DNA from: Liolophura sinensis | Lineage: Eukaryota > Mollusca > Polyplacophora > Chitonida > Chitonidae | Direction: 5' to 3' | DNA: 60,000 bases | Assembly (NCBI RefSeq): GCF_032854445.1 | Contig: NC_088301.1 | Span: 22,067,808 to 22,127,807, forward strand | In this document: one piece after another, positions 12,701 through 21,400 of the stretch | Layout of the letters: each line of letters opens with the position of its first letter | Position numbering within the stretch: position 1 is the stretch's first letter | The notes under the pieces: model-generated | Databases searched by the model: none | The model's input: only the letters and a program-made list of their open reading frames with translations | What the model was told of the DNA's origin: nothing | Program-made: the position numbers and the translations under genes

Positions 12701-15240
12701 GGCAAACCCTCGATGTTTCTCTGAAGAAAAAAAAAGTAAAGATAACACACAAGAATATACATATATCCATATGTATGAACACTGTCCATGCATAAATACC
12801 ATACAAGGCCATCATTACAAATGCTATTTTTTTCATCAATGAATCGTGTCAATGAAGAAACCATATTCCCATCCAGTCAGTTACGATTTTCAAATTTTTA
12901 TCCAGCAAACTGTTATTTGTCTGACCTGTTTCATAATCCAGTGGAATTTGAATGTCTGTTATTTCACCGAATGGAATAAAAGCCGCATGTAGAATTTTGT
13001 CATCCACTTCCTCTGCCAAACTTCCTGTAACATACAAAATGGGGGCAGCTTGTGACATATACATGTGTTTATTGTAATTTATTGTTTCCTTGTCCTGTTA
13101 CCTTGACATTACTACCGGCTTAACAGAATGTTAATGTGACACCGGTTCCAAAATATCAGCACTGTGGCTGGATTATATTCATATATATATATATATATAT
13201 GATTTGAAGTCACCTGACACTGAATTCCTTACCACAACATCCAGGATGTCAATGTATGCAAATCGGAACTGGTTCACAGTTTTCATTGACTGACTCCTTA
13301 TCTCAGGAATCCAATAGGAATGTTAATGTTGCATGTTAAGCAAACAAAACCATACAATCATTTCAGAAAACAATTCAAAAGCTATTTTATTTTAAAAAAT
13401 TACACTGTAAATTTCTGAATATCAGATCACTGAGATTAACAACTTTCTTTTTTTTACAAATGAGTATGATTTTGATTAATAAACAGTTTCATGCCAATGG
13501 GAAATTGCAGAAAATAGAGCCCATACTTAAAAGGACATACATGTACCACTGAATGAAATAGAGAATTTTTGTGTTGGTTCAGATACATTGTAAATACAAA
13601 AATGAATTGCATTTGACTTCTAGCTAAACCTCCATGCCAATATTTCCTGAAAAATGGCATTTCAGAGAATTATAAGGAGATATCTGCCACTGGCCTATAC
13701 TGTCTGCCTGACGAAATAACATGCAGATGAGACAGCGCAAAGATTCTCACAATGCTACGCTCTCTCCTGGATTGCACAAGTACACGTGAACAATACCGCA
13801 GGTTTAAAGCAAATTAAACTTTTAATAAAGCAAATGTGATCTTCCTTTCTATTGATAATGTATAGTATCTGTAATTCCCAGCGATATGTTTGGCAGAACT
13901 GAAGTTAAATGGTAGACCACATAATTACAACACATTACTGTGTCTGTTTTTTCAAGTTCGCCGAACATCTCCTGTCGTCTAGGCAACAAGGGGAGGTGAC
14001 TGACTAAAAAGAATCAGTCTTTCAAAAATACAGCAATTTGAGTGATTTGATGGTCGAAGAGAAACCTTGGATAGAACTGAACATTCAATTGTTCAGACAA
14101 AGTCTGTCACCAATTAAAGAATACAAAACATGATACGTGTAAATGCCTAAATAAAAACATATGGAGAGAAATCATTTGCATGGCTGTATTCTCTGCATTG
14201 GCCCAATTCTGTGAATGTTGGCATGACTGGTGTTACTTGTTTGTCTTTTCGACATGACTTATAACATTGCAGACAGGCTTCAATTCTACTGTATCACATC
14301 CATGACTGCAACTTCCACGATGCACCACAGTACAGACCTGCTCGACATTGTTCAGACCTTTGTTAACAATAGGACAGAATTATACAACATTCTGTTTGAT
14401 TTTCTTGGACAAGTGCCAGAGTTCTGCCATCTTGCACCACAGGCAATTGTCTTTCTCCTGCTAAAGTGCAGACCAATTTCGGCAACCCCACCTTTATTCC
14501 TAAGCAGCCTGCACGTCCTGAAGATCATCACCCCCTTGTTAAAATGAAAATAACTTGTAATGGTGACCGTGTCCTGTATGTAAACATTGACTAGTGACTT
14601 TTGCAGTATTTGCCAGCCCCGTTTAAACTTTTGCAGAGCTTTTAACCATACAGATGGACCAGTTTTTTGGACAGTAGTTTTCCTCTGTGTCAGTGAAATA
14701 TTGCTGCAGTTGTGGGCTCTGAAACGAACTACGTTACAGCGGCTTCGGCGGGAACTCTAAACACACGGGAGGCGACATTGTTTACAGACGGGCAGGATTC
14801 GGTCTAATATGGGGCGATGATCTTCGAGGTCGGCAATCTCCTAATGAATGAAGGTGAGCCCGCGGAACTTGTAGCGGACATACTTGTGTTAGCCTTTACT
14901 TTTGCCTGAAGTGCGAGTTGGCAAAATTCTGGCACTGCTCCCAAGAAAATCAAATAGAACGTTGTATTGCTTTACGGTAATGTTAGCAAAGGTATAGAGC
15001 GATGTTGGAGCTGGGCAGTAGACATGGAACTGTACACGTGAGTTGACAAAGATGACAACAGTAGCCTATTCTGAAGAACTTGAGGGGTGGCAGGTTTTTA
15101 GGTCGATCCATATTACAAGACAATCTCAGTATCCAAATGAGTGGTCAATACTACTATGAACTGTTTTCAAATAGACTATAGGCCTAACAGTACAAAAGTC
15201 CATCAGTCCTACCAACGTAAACCGTTCGTTTTGCAGCCAT
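712..15240 (-). CDS. PPIE: PPIE, peptidyl-prolyl cis-trans isomerase E (cyclophilin E), complete, 12 exons
   Basis: The spliced product is 300 residues (human PPIE is 301). It is a nuclear RNA-binding cyclophilin; the family is known from the spliceosome and from binding the MLL PHD finger. Spliced order of exons: 15240-15213, 13024-12926, 12720-12677, 10811-10785, 8590-8509, 7641-7541, 7018-6895, 4567-4488, 4270-4165, 2447-2372, 1940-1874, 780-712. The exon phases join without error and each intron is GT-AG. An RRM covers about residues 6-84, with RNP2-like VYVGSL at 7-12 and RNP1 RGFAFIEF at 46-53. A variable acidic linker runs about 85-136. The cyclophilin domain fills the rest, with R190, F195, M196, Q198, F248, W256 and H261 matching cyclophilin A R55, F60, M61, Q63, F113, W121 and H126, so it should be catalytically active. 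The ATG at 15240 begins [10 protein letters not shown], which aligns with the family start. SMC6 lies divergently upstream. Confidence 0.96.
1098..1592 (-). mobile_element. tRNA-derived SINE, family B, probably composite
   Basis: Read on the minus strand from 1592, it starts with a tRNA-like head (A-box-like cacagatggtagagc, B-box-like gggtcaatcctggg) and ends near 1098 in the gaatgaatgcttggggcttaac end shared with the copies at 7825-8142 and 9533-9885. The middle differs between copies, so a second insertion or recombination is likely. It lies in PPIE intron 11. Confidence 0.65.
1874..1940 (-). CDS. PPIE: PPIE exon 11 (residues 256-278)
   Basis: Encodes [15 protein letters not shown] and GVVRKME, with the active-site H261. 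Acceptor CAAAG, donor GAG|GTATGTG. Confidence 0.95.
1941..2371. other. PPIE intron 10
   Basis: AT-rich intron with poly-A and poly-T runs near 1954-2075. No gene or repeat of note. Confidence 0.6.
2372..2447 (-). CDS. PPIE: PPIE exon 10 (residues 231-256)
   Basis: Encodes [19 protein letters not shown] and CTEKTDW, with F248 and W256 of the binding pocket. W256 is the tryptophan that confers cyclosporin binding in cyclophilin A. Acceptor TTCAG, donor TG|GTAAAG. Confidence 0.96.
2448..4164. other. PPIE intron 9
   Basis: Contains a two-copy 43-bp tandem duplication (2771-2855, ggtagcatgtgag start) and a short end fragment of SINE family B (3992-4030, gagtgagtgagtcattgggg). Otherwise featureless. 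Confidence 0.6.
4165..4270 (-). CDS. PPIE: PPIE exon 9 (residues 196-231)
   Basis: Encodes [20 protein letters not shown] and [15 protein letters not shown], including M196 and Q198 of the active site. Acceptor TAAAG, donor CCAG|GTGAGT. Confidence 0.96.
4308..4442. repeat. Decayed CACATGACA/CAATC short tandem repeat
   Basis: Variants of atcacatgacaccacaatc and catgat recur about seven times with irregular spacing in the 149-bp... intron side just upstream (in gene sense) of PPIE exon 9. Confidence 0.6.
4488..4567 (-). CDS. PPIE: PPIE exon 8 (active site, residues 169-195)
   Basis: Encodes [19 protein letters not shown] and FHRIIPQF, including catalytic R190 and F195. Acceptor GCCAG, donor TTT|GTATCC. 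Confidence 0.95.
4568..6894. other. PPIE intron 7
   Basis: A 2.3-kb AT-rich intron. A fragment at about 5075-5140 (ggctaaacgcaacactggc) may be an old SINE end. No coding similarity was found in either strand. Confidence 0.5.
6895..7018 (-). CDS. PPIE: PPIE exon 7 (start of cyclophilin domain, residues 128-169)
   Basis: Encodes [18 protein letters not shown] and the second strand of the isomerase domain ([16 protein letters not shown]). Acceptor TTACAG, donor GCAG|GTTACC, a weak but usable donor. Confidence 0.95.
7242..7411 (-). mobile_element. tRNA-derived SINE, family A, 3' part
   Basis: On the minus strand it carries the family A body (gcaacctgcgatgg, cataatgctggc-like words) and ends in a TAAATAAATAAA tail at 7242. 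The tRNA head is missing. Confidence 0.8.
7541..7641 (-). CDS. PPIE: PPIE exon 6 (linker, residues 94-127)
   Basis: Encodes [15 protein letters not shown] followed by an acidic and basic linker. It matches the vertebrate WSDDDWLKKFSG stretch, then diverges as the family does here. Acceptor TTTCAG, donor GCG|GTAAAA. Confidence 0.92.
7825..8142 (-). mobile_element. tRNA-derived SINE, family B, near full length
   Basis: The minus strand from 8142 reads agcccggatggctcagttgg (A box) and then gggtcaatcctgggtcgg (B box), like a tRNA gene. It is followed by a unique body ending in the gggtttaacattgta and GAGTG-rich 3' end at about 7825. The tRNA-like part is a SINE head, not a functional tRNA gene. 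Confidence 0.75.
8509..8590 (-). CDS. PPIE: PPIE exon 5 (end of RRM, residues 67-94)
   Basis: Encodes [17 protein letters not shown] and the start of the linker (EGSSRA). Acceptor TTCCCAG, donor GTACGT. The first 12-15 nt of this exon recur in the minisatellite at 8737-9215. Confidence 0.95.
8737..9215. repeat. 96-bp minisatellite, 5 copies, carrying a copy of the PPIE exon 5 start
   Basis: The word cattgtgttacaccatgaga recurs at 96-bp spacing from about 8740 to 9125. Each unit contains ttctgagtcatt, which on the minus strand is AATGACTCAGAA, the first 12 nt of PPIE exon 5 (8579-8590). It lies 150-630 bp upstream (in gene sense) of that exon's acceptor. Confidence 0.93.
9533..9885 (-). mobile_element. 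tRNA-derived SINE, family B
   Basis: Same layout as the copy at 7825-8142: tRNA-like head at the right (ggtcaatcctgggcc on the minus strand), a body word tgttgcaggatggatttcca on the plus strand, and a gagtgagtgagtgcttggg end at the left. Confidence 0.75.
10494..10702 (-). mobile_element. tRNA-derived SINE, family A, 5' part
   Basis: The minus strand from 10702 reads tggctcagttggttagcgcg then the family A body. The A/T tail is absent, and a short insertion (about 10610-10624) interrupts the B-box region. It lies in PPIE intron 4. Confidence 0.8.
10785..10811 (-). CDS. PPIE: PPIE exon 4 (27-nt micro-exon, residues 58-66)
   Basis: Nine codons, DAAAAIDNM, the RRM helix 2. Acceptor CTGCAG, donor ATG|GTGAGT. 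It is too short for ordinary ORF finding, but it fits exactly between exons 3 and 5 and matches the family. Confidence 0.93.
10812..12676. other. PPIE intron 3
   Basis: A 1.9-kb AT-rich intron with no recognised gene, SINE or array. Confidence 0.55.
12677..12720 (-). CDS. PPIE: PPIE exon 3 (RNP1 motif, residues 43-57)
   Basis: A 44-nt exon encoding [15 protein letters not shown], which carries the RNP1 octamer. Acceptor TTCAG, donor GAG|GTAGGTG, phase 0 at the 3' end. Confidence 0.96.
12926..13024 (-). CDS. PPIE: PPIE exon 2 (RRM, residues 10-43)
   Basis: Encodes the first half of the RRM, including [19 protein letters not shown] and [10 protein letters not shown], nearly identical to the vertebrate protein. 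Acceptor TTACAG, donor G|GTCAG, phase 1 at both ends. Confidence 0.96.
13025..15212. other. PPIE intron 1
   Basis: Contains an (AT)n microsatellite at about 13180-13200. A 105-codon open frame at 14230-14547 (+) resembles no protein I know and is not treated as a gene. GC content rises toward exon 1 (14700-15240). Confidence 0.55.
15213..15240 (-). CDS. PPIE: PPIE exon 1 (start codon, residues 1-10)
   Basis: Encodes MAAKRTVYV plus the first base of G10. The donor is G|GTAGG. The start codon sits inside GAAGATGGCTGC, close to the YY1 consensus often found over the initiator codon of housekeeping genes. The first exon is separated from exon 2 by a 2.2-kb intron. In frame upstream of exon 2 the translated intron happens to read ILYVTGSL, which imitates the RRM start but is not coding. 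Confidence 0.9.
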
Positions 15241-15680
15241 CTTCGGTTTGAGTATAACTGCTGTGTGATGGAGAACAACAAGAAATGATGACGTCAACAA
15301 GAACGGCTTTTTGTTGACAGTGTGTGTACAAACATATATTTCGAAGTAACGGTTGTTTGTAAACTTTCCGTTAAAATTTTCAGAAGGTTAAAACATTTCA
15401 ACAGGGGCATATTAAGAAGAAAAGGCCTAGTCTTTCTGTTTGGCGTCTGTTTGGCCTGAAGCTTGGCACCACGTACGTCACTGGTATGTGTGTAGACAAA
15501 TAGAAGGACTAGGGATATTTTAGAGCGGGGAAAATATAAAACTTCTTCCGCATTTGGTTCCACATTTGTGAAAAGCGGGAAGAAACGGAAGACACACGGA
15601 AAATGAAACCTGAAGTTGTCAGACCGAAGCTTTAGTTTTCTCAGCACATTCTTTACGAAGAAAGGGGTCGCGGCGTAAGT
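15241..15680. promoter_or_regulatory. Probable PPIE promoter, possibly shared with SMC6
   Basis: The segment upstream of the PPIE start is low in repeats. It holds a perfect CRE palindrome TGACGTCA at 15289-15296, 49 bp from the ATG. On the other side, GC|GTAAGT at 15674/15675 is a possible donor for a non-coding SMC6 first exon, which would pair with the acceptor TTCACAG just before 18288. That exon is a guess; no transcript evidence is available. Confidence 0.45.
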
Positions 15681-16004
15681 TATCTCTCGGGTAGAAGTAA
15701 ATCAGCTCAGCAATTAGTAACTTGAGAATGGAGTATCGTACTCGTACTAGGAGTGGACTGTGCGGTGCAAAACTGCAACGCAGTTATGCTCATGACAGTT
15801 CGCCAGCCAATCTCAGGTTACACTAACGCTAGAAGCACAAGCACTGAAGAATATTCTCATCTGACAAGTACTAGCAGTGTGGCAAGTGGTAGCCAGTCCA
15901 AAAATTCGGAGAAGTCACTTGTCCAAAGCCAAGAACATTACATGAAGTACATGTAGTTCACTTAAATTAAATGTTGAAGTCAATTTTCAACAGTTTAGCG
16001 CATA
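15681..16004. other. Spacer upstream of SMC6
   Basis: Holds a 67-codon open frame (15753-15956, +) without recognisable similarity. Nothing else is seen. Confidence 0.4.
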
Positions 16005-16360
16005 GAAAATTTTGTTTGGCCAAGGATGGTCCCAAACTAACGTCAGAACATGCTCCATTTTAAGACCTTATGCAGTTACCCGCCCTTGTCAAATATCTCA
16101 AGGCTGTCAGTGCAACAGTTTGCTTTTAGTATCACCAAGGAATCTCATGCTGCCAGTTCGACATTGTGCTTATGATAAATCAACAGACAATAAGATGAGG
16201 AACATAAGTTTCTGCAAATTTAAGGCCGTGGAGACATTCTTGATAGATAATTTTTGTCTTATACACCGTTACACACTGCCATGGCAACTGCATCAGGTTT
16301 TTATTAAATGGAGCCCGCTCTGGTGTTGGTTTGTGCGTCAGCAAACAAAATTTTGCCAAA
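16005..16360. mobile_element. Candidate inverted-repeat (MITE-like) element
   Basis: The left end (16005-16060) contains aaaattttgtttgg and later ctccattt. The right end (16306-16356) contains aaatggagc and later caaacaaaatttt, the reverse complement. The arms of about 50 bp are imperfect and no clear target-site duplication was identified. Confidence 0.4.
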
Positions 16361-16742
16361 CCTAACGTCAGAGCGATCTTGGACTACATGACGCAATGAT
16401 CCAGGAGCCTCTCACCAGTTCCTGAAATGTTGAGGCGTATTTTCAACAATTTCTGATATATATCTACCTCAACGTTTTATCATTTAACGGAAAGGTGAAA
16501 AGCAAGTGCTTTGTGGAATGAAGTTGGTGTTTAAATTAATCCACTCTAAAACAGCTGCACAGATCGATTTTTTGTGTGGATTGAGGAGAGAAAGTTCTTT
16601 TCAGTCACTCATACATATTTATATCCATTTCAGACTAGTTACATTCCGAAAATCTGTGTTGGCATTTCTCACTTCAGTATTGAGGCATTCAGCCATGACA
16701 CATTGGGTGCATCCTAAATCCTAATTGTATTGGAGACCATAG

Positions 16743-17607
16743 GCAGAAAACATGAATAATGAGACAGCAGCGTGGACCATAGCCACAAGCCTTTACTGAA
16801 ACCTTCAGAGTTGATTTCTCGTACTCGACTGACTGGGTAAATTGTTCATGCAGAAAACATGAATAACGAGACAGCAGCGTGGACCATATCCGCAAGCCTT
16901 TACTGAAACCTTCAGAGTTGATTTCTCTTACTCGACTGACTGGGTAAATTGTTCATGCAGAAAACATGAATAACGAGACAGCAGCGTGAACCATAGCCAC
17001 AAGCCTTTACTGAAACCTTCAGAGTTGATTTCTCGTACTCGACTGACTGGGTAAATTGTTCATGCAGAAAACATGAATAACGAGACAGCAGCGTGGACCA
17101 TAGCCGCAAGCCTTTACTGAAAGTGAAACCTTCAGAGTTGATTTCTCTTACTCGACTGACTGGGTAAATTGTTCATGCAGAAAACATGAATAACGAGACA
17201 GCAGCGTGGACCATATCCGCAAGCCTTTACTGAAACCCTCAGAGTTGATTTCTCGTACTCGACTGACTGGGTAAATTGTTCATGCAGAAAACATGAATAA
17301 CGAGACAGCAGCGTGGACCATAGCCGCAAGCCTTTACTGAAACCTTCAGAGTTGATTTCTCTTACTCGACTGACTGGGTAAATTGTTCATGCAGAAAACA
17401 TGAATAACGAGACAGCAGCGTGGACCATAGCCACAAGCCTTTACTGAAACCTTCAGAGTTGATTTCTCTTACTCGACTGACTGGGTAAATTGTTCATGCA
17501 GAAAACATGAATAACGAGACAGCAGCGTGGACCATAGATGCAAGCCTTTACTGAAACTATTTGAGTTGATTGCTCTTGCTCGACTGACTGGGTAAACTGT
17601 TGCTCCA
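16743..17607. repeat. 107-bp minisatellite, 8 copies, between PPIE and SMC6
   Basis: gcagaaaacatgaataa recurs at 16743, 16850, 16957, 17064, 17177, 17284, 17391 and 17498. The period is 107 bp except for one unit with a 6-bp insertion (aagtga near 17120). Units differ by a few substitutions, and the last unit is the most diverged. Minus-strand reading frames of 60-68 codons across it are by-products. Confidence 0.95.
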
Positions 17608-18308
17608 TGAAGACTGATAAGACAGTTGCGAAACTTGTCATTTAAGACTGGCTTCATGGTCATGTCCTTTTAGGTTTATTTCCGTATCTGTTACCAAGAT
17701 TTCAGTACACCTGAATGGCCATGACTGAACAAAGTTATTTTTGGATTTCAACAACATTTCAACTTCATATAGATCTGTAGTTGCAGGAGTGGTAAGAAGG
17801 GTCCTGTTCTCTTCAGTCCACACCAGTGCTGCTGTTTTCAGTGGATTTATATACCCACTTGAAGCAACTGGATTTTTCCAGTATGATCAGTTGCAATAGG
17901 ACATGTCTATTGATAACTGGTTATAATTAGTTCCTGATAGCCCTATAAAATATGACTGTGTTTTATAGTTTTGGTTTGACACAGTCCTGTTTCCATGTCT
18001 TTTATTCCAGAGTGAAAAGTGCCTACCTCTCAACAGCAACAGGATATTCCCAGGAAATCACTTAGACCGTCATAAATTTGGTGCTTGGGTAAAGCCAAAA
18101 TAGCAAGACAGGTCCTGTATAAGCTCATACATGTTCATTTATTAACTGTTCACCTTGCATGACATGTCAAGAAGTCTTTGATTTCCAGTAAACATGTACA
18201 TGTACATGACTGCCTCTACATGTATGTCTTAGCATTTGCCTTTTTGTTGTACACATAAATATATACTGTATGTACGACTATTCACAGAGTAAGAATCTGT
18301 TAAGGATC
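17608..18308. other. SMC6 5' flank / probable 5' UTR intron
   Basis: No gene. An acceptor-like TTCACAG ends at about 18287, 21 bp before the SMC6 start codon, consistent with a short leader in the first coding exon. Confidence 0.4.
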
Positions 18309-18437
18309 ATGTCTAGACGTCGCCGAGGAACGGCTGCTGTGGAGGCGGGGCCATCCAAGCGTCGCCGTGGTGATGGTGATTCAGAGGCTGATGATATGGA
18401 GATGTCACAGGCTCCAGACTTCAGCTATCAGGAAGTG
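18309..18437 (+). CDS. SMC6: SMC6 exon 1 (residues 1-43)
   Basis: Encodes the low-complexity basic then acidic N-terminal tail (MSRRRRGT..., ...[15 protein letters not shown]). Donor GTG|GTAAGG, phase 0. It is poorly conserved, so its start is supported by position and by the absence of a better ATG. Confidence 0.8.
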
Positions 18438-21400
18438 GTAAGGGGGAATAGGGAGATGATAAACAGTAGTGAATTTATAACCCATTTCATCCACTGTTTT
18501 GGTATTCCTCGTCTCAGTCTTCCCCATTTCCCCAGGGGTCTCCCCATAATGCTGGCAGCTGTCGTACAAGTAAAATATTTCTGAGTACGGCATAAAACAC
18601 CAATCAAATAAATAATAAATAAATCATCTCAATAATATCTATTAATAGATCATATCTGAAGCATCTAAATGTAGGCTTTTGCCATGAGGCTATCCTTAAA
18701 AAATTCTTTCAGAAATAGTAGGATCTGTAGAGGATTTTTTAAAAATTTATTCTGGCTAATGCAAAAGATAATGATTTTAAAGAAATTTACATTGAGAGAG
18801 TAATAACAGTCAAAATCCCGATATAAACTGTAGGGTAAGGTCCTTTTGTAGGGTTGGTCAGGTTATGCCTAACAAACATACTTTTAATGATGGCCTGAGT
18901 ATCTTTAATAATAATATGTCTGTATGTGAATCACAGGCTTTCACTATCCTTAGGATGTATGTCTGTAAGTGAGGGAAGCAGAAGCTTTGACAGTTGTATT
19001 ATGTATCACAAAACGTGTATTGGTCTACTGTATAATCTGCAGCCTTTTCAACCTCAACTTGTTTCAGTGGAATTTATGAATACAGCTACTATGAAAATGA
19101 CTCCAGAATGATATGTTTGTGTCACTAAAGATGTATGTTCATAAAACTGTGCAAATTATTTCTCTACACCCTAAAGTTCTCTAAGGATGTTCCAAAATAT
19201 TGGTTGCAGAGGAGGTTAAAAAAAGGTTGAAAACTTATATTTAAAGCATAAGAATTTACTATATAAACGATGTTCATGTTTAAATCACCCACTGTGAATG
19301 GCACAGAATTCTGTGTGGACGTGAACTAATTCTCATTGGAATGACATAAAAATCAGGAATATGTCATCTAAACAAATTACTCTTGTCTTCGTTTTTTTTA
19401 TATACTCAGCAGATACAGTATGTAGTTTCATCTGCGATTTTATCAATCTTTGTACTACAGAAAGAAGCAGAAGTTGGAATTGTGGAGAAAGTATCCCTAA
19501 AGAACTTCATGTGTCACAACCGACTTGACATTGGTTTTGGACCCCACGTAAACTTTGTCATCGGCAGAAATGGGAGTATGTGTCCATCTGTGCCTTCATG
19601 TTTTTTTTACCATTTTTTGCATGAATGTGCGAGATATGCACCTGGAATCTGAACTGAATAGCTCAATGAGGGCCTCCATGACCGAGTAACCTCCCACCGA
19701 TACGGTAGCTGTGAGTTCAAGTCTATCTCATGCTGGCTTCGTCTCTGACTGTACATGAGAAGGTCTGTCAACAACCTGCGGATGGTCGTGGGCTTTCCCT
19801 GGCCTCGGCCCGGTTTCCTCTCACCATAATGCTGGCCGCTGTCGTATAAATAAAGTATTCTGAAGTATGGCGTAAAACACCAATCAAATAAATAAATATA
19901 TGTTAGTAGGTCAACAAGTTTATAGAAAAGACATGACTCTTCCCCTGTTTACTCTGTCCTTCTTGTTTACTCACAACAAATAATTATTGTTTATTCATAA
20001 CAAGCAATTATTGTTACCCACAACAAGTAATTATTGGTAGTGTTAGATATGTTTGAATGTGTACTCTAGACAGTTACATTGACACCCAAGAAATGAGATA
20101 TTGAGGACGTCTTCTTGGAAAAGATTATTTTTTGTTTATTTATTTACACTGTATTCAAGAATACTTAATTTATACAGTGGCAGTCAGCAGTATGGTGGGA
20201 GGAAACTGGGCTATACACCACTACCATCCGCAGGTTGCTGGCAGACCTTCCCACCTACAGTGGAAAGGATTAGCCTCGACCTGTATGGGTGCATTTTTAA
20301 ATCTAGTTACTGCTGGCTGGACTTCTGCCATTAGTCAGGAGGTATCTCGGGTGCCCAGATACATGTAGATGAAATAGTTTTTCATTTTTACCTGTTAAAA
20401 TGACCCCTTTTTTATTTATGTGTTTTGAATATTGCATAAAACCTCAATCACAATAGGCAGATGAATACATGTAGATAACATTAGAGGCTGGCCTGGTCAT
20501 GGGAAAATAACCAATGAGCTTTTTCACTCTCCTTCTGGCCAGTTTAAGGAAGCATTAGGCGAGTAAACAAGTATGAATATATTGGCATACAGATAGCCTA
20601 TTCTAGTAGATCTTGACTGGTATACAGATAGCCTATTCTAGTAGATTTTGACCATCATACAGATAGCCTATTCTAGCAGATCTTGACTGTCATGCAGATA
20701 GCCTATCCTGTAGATCTTGATGGTCATACAGATAGCCTATTCTAGTAGATCTTGATGGTCATACAGATAGCCTATCCTGTAGATCTTGATCATACAGATA
20801 GCCTATTCTAGTATATCTTGACGGTCATACAGATAGCCTATTCTAGTAGATGTTGACGGTCATACAGATAGCCTATCCTGTAGATCTTGTGGAAAAATTT
20901 TAAGCGATTTGATTGGTCAGTACATGTGAGTTGTAGCATGAAATTAGGGCCTTCTCCGGTTGACAGTTCACAACTTGTTGAATTCGATAAAAAATGGAAT
21001 GATTTGGGTGTTCTGACTGATCAACTCGGTGGTATGCTACATGCTGGTACTGTAAATCACATCGTGAAAATGGGCCTTAACAGATCACTCGCTAGAATTT
21101 GTCTTTTTGGCGAGAATAAGATGAGAGGATCGATTGGGAGCCTTGACGTGATGTTTTTCTTGTAAAACATTTACTGATTTATCTCCCCTTTTTTTTCATT
21201 CAGGTGGTAAGAGTGCCATTGTGACGGCCCTAGTGGTGGGGCTTGGTGGAAAAGCAGCCATCACAAATAGGGGGTCTACCATCAAAGGATTCATCAAGTC
21301 CGGAAAACAGTACGCTCTTTGTAGTTTCAGTTATTGTTTAAAGTAGAGCATAAGGACTTTCATGGGAAATGCGCGAAAACAGCACTTTTTTTTTCTGTTT

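Noticed and set aside
13025-13064. Upstream extension of PPIE exon 2 (reads ILYVTGSL in frame)
   Set aside because: It looks like the RRM start, but a good acceptor (TTACAG) ends there and the true exon 1 at 15213-15240 gives an exact-length match, with no extra residue.
14230-14547. 105-codon plus-strand open frame in PPIE intron 1
   Set aside because: No recognisable similarity, no splice partners and no repeat explanation. Length is compatible with chance.
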